Positions 55,766-64,000 of a stretch of 64,000 nucleotides of DNA are shown here, piece by piece. The DNA comes from Achatina immaculata (taxonomy: Eukaryota > Mollusca > Gastropoda > Stylommatophora > Achatinidae): NCBI GenBank assembly GCA_009760885.1, contig CM019693.1, positions 51,478,596 to 51,542,595 on the forward strand. Reading direction: 5' to 3'. The position numbers and the translations under genes were made by a program. The first letter of the stretch is position 1. Every line of letters begins with the position of its first letter. A model generated the notes under the pieces. It did not search any database, had not been told where the DNA came from, and was given only the letters and a program-made list of their open reading frames with translations.

Positions 55766-56810
55766 GTAAACATTCCGCAATTTCTGCCAGTATAGGACTG
55801 CACACAGGCTACGGTGCAGGACATGTTTGCTTGAACCATTTCAGCAGAGTGCAATCAATATCCATGTACGAACTTGCACACTTTCGCTTATATTTTGACC
55901 TAACTAAAGATGAGTGAAAATCTCGTTCAATTTTGTCTTGGTTTTCAGCAAGTTTCAATACAGCTGAAACGCCAGTTCCAGATTTATCCGCTGTGTCCTT
56001 TCTCATAACCTTTTCATCAGCTTGCTTCAGAATATCCATTTTAGCACTTAAACCCAGATCAACACATTTGCGTTTAGTAGCCATTATCTGTCATGACAAG
56101 AACCAGAGAGAAGTTCCCAGCTATACGATTCACAGTACACTACCTGAGAATGACTGACTATCAGCTTGCATTGCAAACTTAACACTGCCCATGTCTTGAT
56201 AAACCCAGCTGTAGAAATGGGTACCTGGCTCCTTCTGGAGTTAGGGAACACAAGGTGGCCAGGTGTAATACTGACCATGTCACCCTCTAGTGTGCTGACA
56301 GGTCAAGGAAAATATGGGCACTAACACCATATCCCATGTGCCTCTAAAGCATGACAAGATTACCTTTACCTACCTATGTCTTGATAAAGAAGACAAACAA
56401 TGACTGAAAGAAGCCAGTTTTTAATCATTTTCTTATGAAAAGGCGGCAGTGGTAAGCCTTTTTATTCATACCACCTGAGTTTTAGTGCCCACATGTTCAG
56501 AAGGTTGATGCAGCACATACTCGATGATCAAATAGCCGGTCCCTTCTTTGATGAGTTGCAAAACTGATAAGGCTTTGTTAGATATTTATAGCTTGGACTC
56601 GCCCAGTTTGTGATACAAAGCAGAGTCTTTAACACCTCTGGGTACAAAAATACAGTAACATTAACTGATTTGTGCTAATAAAAGTGGGGTGATATTAACT
56701 GGAGTAAAGCCCATTAATTACTTATGGGAGTTAGCCAGGGGATACAAATTTCTGTAACAATATCCAGGTTGTGACGTAAAGCAATGTGATATTAAGTGGG
56801 TTCAGCTGTA

Positions 56811-57178
56811 ATTACAACTTACCAAAGTAATCAAGTCAGTGTTCTGTTTTTTTTTCTTTTAACGTTCTGACAGTAATAATAAGAATGTATGATTATGATA
56901 AAAATCGGGTTCATAATTTGGCATTCTTTTTTTGCATTCAAGAAAGAACATCAAAGGTTGTGATTGCTGTATTCTTGCCTTTAAAAGTACATGTAACTAT
57001 TTTGGTTGTGCAGTTTTTTCTTTTTTTTTTGTTTGGGGAACCCCAAGTAGTTAACCTTGCCTAGCATGTAATATAGCTTAATACCAGACTTTGACATAAG
57101 ATGCATAATGCTTTAGATATCAGTAACACATGTCTAAAAATATCAATATAAGCTATATAATATTTAAACACCAGTAAC
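56811..57178. other. intron, no gene seen
   Basis: AT-rich sequence with several T-runs. Repeated short phrases ('gatatcagtaacacatgtct', 'accagtaacatgtct') around 57115-57185 and 57935-58010 form a loose repeat flanking LINE A copy 7. No gene. Confidence 0.5.
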
Positions 57179-57180
57179 AT

Positions 57181-57892
57181 GTCTAAAACAGATATCCTGT
57201 CTTCATTGGCTAGCAAAATAGGATTTGAAATTAACAAGGACAAAACAAAAATAATGAAACATCCCATTAATCAAAATGGAAAAATACACGTAGAAGGGAC
57301 ATATGTTGAAGAAGTCAATCAATTTGCATTCCTTGGCAGCTACATAGACCAGGATGGTGACATCAGAAAGGAAGTTAGAATTAGAATTGCAAAAGCACCA
57401 TTGATCTTCAAGAAGTTATAAGCACAAAAGTCAAGTTAAGACTATTCAATTCAAATGTAATATCCACCCTCATTTATACATTCAAAAGCTGGAGAACTAC
57501 AGAAATAGACAAGAAATTAGACTCTTTTGAAAAAAATGCCAAAGGAAAATACTCAGCATCAAGTGGAATGAATTCAAGAACAATCAGAGATAAGACAGAT
57601 GAGTAAACAACAACCAGTCTCTGATCAGGAAAAGGAGAGGGACATATGTTGGTCACGTGATGAGAAGAAATGATCAGAGAATCCCAAAACAAGCTATCAA
57701 GTGGAATACAACAGGCCGAAGAAAAAGAGGCAGACCATGTGAAACTCTAAAGAGGACATTGTTAAGAGAGGCCAAATTAATAGGCATAAAATCTCTTGAT
57801 TAGGTTGAAAAGTTCGCCGAAAACAGGAAAAATTGGTGAACTACCCTGCAAGCCCTATGTGACGTTTAACAGCACGGGAAGGATATAAGATA
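57181..57892 (+). mobile_element. LINE A copy 7, 3' fragment
   Basis: Plus strand. TDILSSLASKIGFEINKDKT, FAFLGSYIDQDGDIRKEV, then broken C-terminal tail (VGHVMRRNDQRI-like, GRKRGRP-like, QALCDV) and the 3' end 'gcacgggaaggatataag'. It is inserted between copies of a loose 'aaatattgacataagct' repeat. Confidence 0.87.
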
Positions 57893-58050
57893 AGATGTAT
57901 AAAAACATTGACATAAGCTACTTAATACCTTAGATATCAGTAATGTATGTCTGTAAAAATATTTACATAAACTGTATAACACTTCAGATATTGGTAAAAA
58001 TACTGACATAATAATATAATGTTCTGGATGTTTAATAATTTCCTCATTAG

Positions 58051-58192
58051 TGATCATTGGAAGAGTGCCACAGATACATCACTAGACAAGACTGAAAGTG
58101 GCTACAAAATGGATTATGTTTATGGAAATGAGATCTCAGAGCAGAAAAAGGCTGGTGGTTGCCAAGTACCCATAATCAGACAGGCAATGCAG
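58051..58192 (+). CDS. second exon found of the unidentified host gene
   Basis: A 142-nt exon between the acceptor (tttcctcattag) and the donor (AATGCAG|gtgata). One base completes the Ser codon left open by the exon at 49003-49633; 47 codons follow (DHWKSATDTSLDKTESGYK ... IIRQAMQ), phase 0 out. It is open and non-repetitive. The family is not recognised. Its neighbours are LINE A copy 7 upstream and a 48-bp array starting about 40 bp downstream. Confidence 0.6.
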
Positions 58193-58234
58193 GTGATACA
58201 TTTCTTTGTTTTGTCATTATCAGTGTCAGTGATC

Positions 58235-59066
58235 AGCACTCAGCTGTACTAACTAAAATACACATAAAACAAGACTTCTAGTCACCAGGAGCTGTACTAA
58301 CTAAAATATGCATAAAACAAGACTTCTAGTCATCAGGAGCTGTACTAACTAAAATACACATAAAACAAGACTTCTAGCCATCAGGAGCTGTACTAACTAA
58401 AATACACATAAAACAAGACTTCTAGCCATCAGGAGCTGTACTAACTAAAATACACATAAAACAAGACTTCTAGTCATCAGGAGCTATACTAACTAAAATA
58501 CACATAAAACAAGACTTCTAGTCATCAGGAGTTGTACTAACTAAAGTAATTTAGTTGAAGTACTTTTAACCATCAGGAGCTGTATACAGTGAGACTTCTA
58601 ACCATCAGAAGCTGTACTAGCTAAAATACACATACAATGAGAATTCTAACCTCCAGGAGTTGTACTAACTAAAGTATGCATACAACAAGACTTACAGAAA
58701 TCTGGAGCTGTACTAACTAAAGTATGCATACAACGAGACATCTACCCATTAGTAGCCATACTGACTAAAGTACTCATACAACAAGACTTACAGAAATCTG
58801 GAGCTGTACTAATTAAAGTACACATACAACGAGACTTCTAACCATCAGGAACTGTACTAACTAAATTACACATTCAACGAGACTTTTAAATATCAGAATC
58901 TGTACTAACTAAAGTACATATACAACGAGACTTCTACCCATCAGTCGCTGTGCTAACTAAAGTACACATTCAATGAGACTTCTAACTGTCAATCGCTGTA
59001 CTAACTAAAGTACACATACAATGAGACTTCTAACCATCAGGAGCTGTACTAACTAAAGTATATATA
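58235..59066. repeat. 48-bp minisatellite, left part (about 17 units)
   Basis: Unit 'aactaaagtacacatacaat' then 'gagacttctaaccatcagga' and 'gctgtact'. The first six or seven units are uniform ('aaaacaagacttctagtcatc'); those nearer the mariner are diverged. The array continues at 60373 after the mariner. Confidence 0.94.
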
Positions 59067-59068
59067 TA

Positions 59069-60370
59069 AGGTCTGACAATTTAGTAATGAGACTGGTTTT
59101 ATTATGGTTAAGACAGAAATGCCATATGTGAAGCAAAGCATGGAATCCAAAGAGACAACCTTCATCTATGTTCTGGAAACTTCATCACCGCCCGATAAGC
59201 AGACGACAAAGAAGCCATCATTTTGTTGACCTATTCAGAGGTGCATTGTTACATCAGCATGGAGCAAAAAGCTAACATTAAATTCTGTTTAAAACTCGGA
59301 AAAAGTGCCATTGAGACAGTTGAATTGATGCGACAAGTTTATGGGAATAATTTTTATATCGTGGACAGATATTCAGGTGGTATTCGCAATTCAAAAGTGG
59401 TGTGGAAACAATTACACATGCAACTAGACATGGATGCCTGATTTCTGTTCGTAATGAGGAACTCATTGCAAAAGTCAGAGAATGGATACAAGAAGATAGC
59501 TGTTTGACTGTGAGGATGATGGCAGATGATTTTAGTGTTAACTGAGAGACCATTCGTAAAATTTTAGTGGAAGATTTGAACAAGAAAAAAGTTGCTTGCT
59601 GGTTTGTACCACATTCGTTGTCTGATGACCAAAAACGTCAGCGTGTTGAGTACTCAAAAGACATCATCAAAGCGTGTCACATAAAAAAAATTTCTTAAAT
59701 GTGATTGTTGTAGAGGATGAAACATGGATTTTCCGCTATGATCCCACCACTAAACGTCAAAGTGCTCAGTGGAAATCATCATCATCACCAAAAGACAAAA
59801 AAATTTGTCTTCAGCAGTCGAAAGTGAAGACAATGTTGGTGTACTTCTACAACAGCAAAGGAGTTATTCACAAAGAATTTATTCCAGAGGAACAGACTGT
59901 CACTGCCAAAGTTTATTTAAGTATTTTGAAACACCTGTTGAAAAGGATTCTCCGAGTCCGACCTGAGTATTCAACACCTGGCAGTTTTTTCCTTCTTCAT
60001 GATAATGCACTGGCTCACCGGGCGGTAGTTGTACAGGAATTTTGGCCCAAAACCAAGTGTTTGTTCTCAACCATCCACCCTATTTCCCAGATTTGTCTCC
60101 CAGTGATTATTTTCTATTCCCAAAATTAAAGTTATCATTGAAAGGATGCTTCTTTGATGATACTGATGACATCTAAAGGGCCATAACATCGAGTTTAAGG
60201 GCCATACCAACAGAAGAACTGCAGAGATCGTTCCAGTGTTTGTTAGATCATGCCACTCACTATATCAATGCATAAGGGGCTTACTTTGAATAAAATAAGG
60301 TTATATCTTCATCTGTTGTTTATTTTATTTTTTAATGTAATTAGTCTCATAACTTAATTGTCAGAACTTG
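59069..60370 (+). mobile_element. mariner element 3 with TIRs, inserted in the 48-bp array
   Basis: Terminal inverted repeats of about 28 bp (left 'aggtctgacaatttag' and right, reversed, 'ttctgacaattaag') with TA at 59067-59068 and 60371-60372. Length about 1302 bp, usual for mariner. The transposase starts near ATG 59259 (MEQKANIKFCLKLGKSA). It has VVEDETWIFRYDP (first Asp), FLLHDNALAHRA (second) and, after a frame change near 60080, FPDLSPSDYFLFPKLK (third), a D,D34D pattern. Stops near 59440 and 59540 and frameshifts inactivate it. It is a different lineage from remnants 1 and 2. Confidence 0.93.
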
Positions 60371-60372
60371 TA

Positions 60373-60955
60373 TAATGAGACTTCTAACCATTAGAAGCTG
60401 TACTAACTAAAGTACATATACAGTAAGATTTCTAACCATCAGGAGTTGTACTGACTAAATATAACGAGACTTCTAACCATCAGAACTGTACTAAAGTGCA
60501 TATACAATGAGACTTCTAACCATCAGGAGCTGTACTAACTAAAGTACACATATAATGAGACTTCTAACCATCAGGAGCTGTAATAACTAAAGTATGCATA
60601 CAGTGAGACTTCTAACCATCAGTAGCTGTACTATGCATACAACGAGACTTCTAAACATCAGAAACTGTTCTAACTAAAGTACATATACAGTGAGACTTCT
60701 AACCATCAGGAGCTGTAATAACTAAAGTATGCATACAATGAGACTTCTAACCATCAGTAGCTGTAATAACTAAAGTATGCATACAATGAGACTTCTAACC
60801 ATCAGGAGCTGTAATAACTAAAGTATGCATACAATGAAACTTCTAACCATCAGTAGCTGTAATAACTAAAGTATGCATACAATGAGACTTCTAACCATCA
60901 GGAGCTGTAATATCTAAAGTATGCATACAATAAGACTTCTAACCATCAGGAGCTG
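60373..60955. repeat. 48-bp minisatellite, right part (about 12 units)
   Basis: Continuation of the array at 58235. Joining across the mariner restores a normal unit ('ctaaagtatatata' to 'taatgagacttctaacc'). Confidence 0.94.
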
Positions 60956-61137
60956 TTAGATTGTTGTAGTATTCCAACAGAATGTTTTTCTCTTACATGT
61001 ATAACCAAAGAAATATCATGTTCTGTATGTTTCATTGTTTTCAGAAAATAAAATTTATTGATGTGCTTAGCATTTACATGATACAGCTGATAAAATTTTT
61101 CTATGAGACTAACACACTTCTATCATCTTACTCGTAC
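60956..61137. other. short unique segment, no gene supported
   Basis: Contains an acceptor-like 'cattgttttcag' at 61032-61043 followed by an open phase-0 stretch, but no donor before LINE A, so an exon is not claimed. Confidence 0.3.
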
Positions 61138-62890
61138 ATCTTACATCCTTCCTGTGCTGTTAAACATTACATAGAGCTCGCATGGTTGTTATTCCATAAC
61201 ATTCTTTAAATTTTACACAGTGAATCTCTGTATATGCTATCAAATGCCTTTTTAAAGTCTGTGAAGTTCAGGATTAATGGTATTTGCTTTTCAATATGTT
61301 CTTCAAGTATTATTCTTAGAGTAAAGATCTGGTTGAGGCAGTTTCTCCCTTTTCAAAATCCTGCTTGTTCTCTCATTGCAGTATCCACTATATGTTAATT
61401 CTATTCAGAATGACTTTGCAAAATACAGCTGACACAGCTGGTAGTAAGGTTACTTCTCTCCAATTATTGCATTCACTAAGGTTGCCTTTTTTTTTTTTTT
61501 TTTAGAAGGGACCTTTTCTTCTTTCCAGACTTTATTAAACATTCTCTTTAGTTGGCTCATGTTGTCACTGGAGTGATGAAGGGCAGAATGTAAGATGGGC
61601 CTGCATGCCCAATTCTTTACCCTTTAAAAGTAAAGATCATTCATTCACTATTCATAGCTTTTAACATTTCAGCTGTTATTTCATTGTCAACTGCAGCTTT
61701 GTTGTTAGCAATTAGATTCGCTGCTGTTTCAGTTTTGTTCATCTAGATTGACATTTAGTTATGGGATTGGTAACTCATTTTCAAGGTCTATCAAGTCTTT
61801 TGGGTGTGGTCAATTAAGTATTTCTTTGAAGTGTTTGGCCCGTCTTTGCTTTTGGTCTTTATTTGATGTTAATAGGGTGTCAGTTTTGCTAAAGATTAGT
61901 CTTTCTTTGGATGTAATAGTATGAGACTATGGTATATGTCTCCTGTTTTTGCTGCTTTCTCTGATTCTTTTGCCATATTGTCTATGTATTCTCTTTTATC
62001 TCTTCTAGTTTAAATTTTTACTTTATTGTCTATTTCTTTGTATGTTGCTTTTGCCAGATCTCTTCCAAGATCTGTCTTTACATTCAACATGGCTAGTTTG
62101 GCTGCTCGTCTTTCATATATGTATTTCCAGGTGTTTTCCTATATCCATGCTGTTTGTTTTTTGCAGTCCAGCACTTGCTTTTGCTTCTGTGATTTATGGC
62201 TGTGCTGTAAGAATTTCATAATTCATCTATATCTATCACCTTTACCTCACTGAGTGCTGCAAAATGATTGGTAGGTTCCAGATTGAAATTCCTGTTAGTA
62301 TTTTATTCTTGTAGGCTGTGGCTGTTTATATTTCTGAGATAATTGATTTCTTGTGTTGGCTTTTCAGTTTTAGTCTTATTTTCCCTATACACAGGTTGTT
62401 GTCACTGTTGACATCTGCACCTCTGTATACTCTTACATCTATCAGAGATGTTCTGAATTGCTTTCTAATACAAAAATGATCTATCTGGTTTCTGGTTCTA
62501 TCATCTGGGGATATCTACTTTGTTTTATGTATCTCTTTGTGTGTTAGTATTGTTCTTTTATTGACCATGCCCTCTGTTAAACATAGTTCAGTTAATCTTT
62601 CTCATTTACCATATTAATTCCTTCTTTCCTCATTACTTTTTCGACCTCAGTGTTGTCTTTTACTACCTTGGCGTTGAAGTCGCTCATGACAATTAGGATG
62701 TTGTGTTTTGGGACTTTGTTAATGAGTTGTTGTAATTGGTGATAGAAGTCATCTTTTATTTCATTATTTGCATCGTTCATGGGTGCATAACATTGTATGA
62801 TTGTCGTGCTTCCATGTCTTAGTTTGTATCATGCTCTTATCTCATTAAAATAATTTATCATTCATAGGTATGACATGGTCATACTTAGAT
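61138..62890 (-). mobile_element. LINE A copy 8, reaches the endonuclease domain
   Basis: Minus strand. Its 3' end is at 61138 ('GGAAGGATGTAAG'); a large deletion near 61195 removes most of the C-terminal region. It then covers RT (degenerate), the pre-RT segment near 62000-62200, and at 62780-62592 the endonuclease block NILIVMSDFNAKVVKDN. It is the only LINE A copy here that shows the endonuclease part. A foreign piece of about 85 bp sits near 61570-61655. Confidence 0.75.
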
Positions 62891-62924
62891 GGTAGCTAGC
62901 ACACTTTTTAGACAACATCCAAGA

Positions 62925-64000
62925 AGACTTTGCATATGGACATCACCTGATAGGAAAACTAAGAATTAAATAGATTACATTTTAGTGCAAAGAAGGTGGA
63001 GATCAAGTATAACATCAGCAAAAACTCTACCAGGTGCTGATTGGGACACTGACCATAAATTATTAACAGCAGACATGAAGATAAAGGTAAAAAAGACAGT
63101 TACGGGATCAAGACCACTCTGCTTTGATCTTACAAAAATATCAGAACAATACAGTATAGAAATGAAGAACCGTTTCAAAATCCTGATGGCTGTACAGGAG
63201 GAGATGACACCAGATGAATTGGCTACACAGGCCAGAGATATCTTAATAACAGCAGCTAAAGACATGGTTCCAGTAAAGAAAACACAAAAGAATGAATGGA
63301 TTACAACAGGTACTCTAGAATTAATAAAATGACGTGGAGAAATGAAGACACAATGGAAAGTGACAAATAACAACAAAGAGAAATATAAATCTTTAACAAA
63401 AGAAGCAAGAAGAAACATAAGAAAGGACAAAAAACAATACACACAAGATTGTTATGAAAGAATAGGAGGACATCAGAAGTGTGGAAGAGATAGTGAAATG
63501 TTTAAAGAAATGAAGACATTGATAAGAAATGTCACACCTAAGCTAAATGTAATTTGTGATGAGATGGGAAAGACTTGACAGGATATTCTAGAGAGATGGA
63601 GGGAATATTGCAGAGGAATGTATAAAACAACTGACTGTGAAAGCAGAAATCAACAATATGAATTATTACTGAAGGAGAAAGAACCCGAACTGACAATTGA
63701 AGTTTTATGAGCAATAAAGAATCTGAAAAATGGTAAATCACCAAGATGTGATGAGATAACAGGTGAACTTATTAAAGCAAGAGGAAAGGAGTGTGCTACA
63801 ATCTATCATGCACAGTGTAAAAATATATGGCATGCAGGTATTTGGCCAAAAGAGTGGAAAAGAGCTGTATTCATACTACTGCCAAAAAAAGGGTAACCTC
63901 AAATTATACACAAACTACAAAAGAATAGACTTCATATGAAAATAGGAGAAATCAATAAATATGGTCCAGGTTGGTTTTAGACAAGGAAGAGGAACAAGAG
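62925..64000 (+). mobile_element. RTE-type LINE fragment C3, runs off the window
   Basis: Plus strand. IDYILVQRRWRSSITSAKTL and DWDTDHKLLTADMKI (end of the endonuclease), RPLCFDLTKI, KNEWITTGTLELI, RRNIRKDKKQYTQDCYERIG, DILERWREYC, KNLKNGKSPRCDEITGELIK and WPKEWKRAVFILLPKKG (start of the reverse transcriptase). Stops at about 63330, 63576 and 63708 interrupt it. It begins abruptly within the endonuclease and continues past position 64000. Confidence 0.87.

Larger units (their letters stand above)
54800..56084 (-). pseudogene. Tigger/pogo transposase remnant
   Basis: From ATG 56084 (minus): MATKRKCVDLGLSAKMDILK, then VSAVLKLAENQDKIERDF and CTLLKWFKQ, the CENP-B-like DNA-binding part. The next piece near 55800 is SPILAEIAECLQKK, leading into the 53-bp array. 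After an inserted repeat, 55080-54890 gives VVNDWISHLPKILNVY, DIFNMDKTGVFYKLLPHRTL and DEKCHGRNE, where NMDKTG holds the first catalytic Asp (usually NxDETG). The remainder of the DDE domain is absent. Confidence 0.82.
50027..56808 (-). mobile_element. Tigger/pogo-like DNA transposon carrying nested insertions
   Basis: Inverted termini: CAGTCAAACCCACTTATT at 50027 and, in reverse, CAGCTGAACCCACTTAAT ending at 56808, matching at 21 of 27 positions, each next to a TA (50025-50026, 56809-56810) as expected for this superfamily. Subterminal 'gtgacattaagtgg' and 'gtgatattaagtggg' also recur. The transposase remnant (54800-56084) is on the minus strand. Inside lie an RTE element (50220-53432), LINE A copy 6 (53515-54793) and an interspersed repeat (55145-55455). 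The C-terminal part of the transposase is missing. Confidence 0.82.

Overview
This is eukaryotic, intron-rich and extremely repeat-rich DNA. Nothing in it looks bacterial: there are no operons, and the split genes have consensus GT/AG splice sites. RTE-like non-LTR retrotransposons with short microsatellite tails, a Penelope-like element, three mariner copies, Tigger/pogo and hAT remnants, a tRNA-derived SINE and a LINE-type RNase H domain together suggest an animal, most likely a lophotrochozoan invertebrate such as a mollusc. The species cannot be named from the sequence.

The main host gene is on the minus strand. I reconstruct seven consecutive exon classes of ESS2 (DGCR14/Es2 family, a nuclear spliceosome-associated protein): exon 1 at 41293-41406, exon 2 at 32643-32805, exon 3 at 28101-28241, exon 4 at 27680-27831, exon 5 at 24496-24616, exon 6 at 23412-23570 (with a second identical copy at 21187-21345) and exon 7 at 16149-16351 (with further copies at 12187-12388, 10381-10583 and 8760-8962). 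Every junction keeps phase, giving 351 codons. The 3' exons were not found and should lie left of position 1. A second gene of unknown identity is on the plus strand, with two phase-compatible exons at 49003-49633 and 58051-58192. It is divergent from ESS2.

The rest is introns filled with transposons and minisatellites. 1-8500: mariner, LINE fragments (one carrying a SINE) and a Penelope-like fragment. 8500-18290: a macro-repeat of ESS2 exon 7 plus a LINE whose C-terminal codons became 23-bp arrays. 18290-24480: 56-bp and 51/23-bp arrays with a 2.2-kb tandem duplication carrying exon 6. 25200-26800: a 35-bp array. 28500-41260: LINE copies nested in one another, a second mariner, and a 30-bp array grown from LINE coding sequence. 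42500-48700: LINE, RNase H, Penelope and hAT remnants and more arrays. 50027-56808: a Tigger element carrying a full-length RTE retrotransposon with target-site duplications, a truncated LINE and a SINE-like repeat. 57180-64000: LINE fragments and a mariner inserted in a 48-bp array.

The most unusual theme is repeated local amplification of short pieces of coding sequence. It affects several LINE copies, the Tigger transposase and host gene ESS2. ESS2 exon 6 is duplicated in frame, exon 7 is multiplied in a phase that allows only one copy per transcript, and the exon 2 acceptor is triplicated as a 42-bp, stop-free, in-frame unit.
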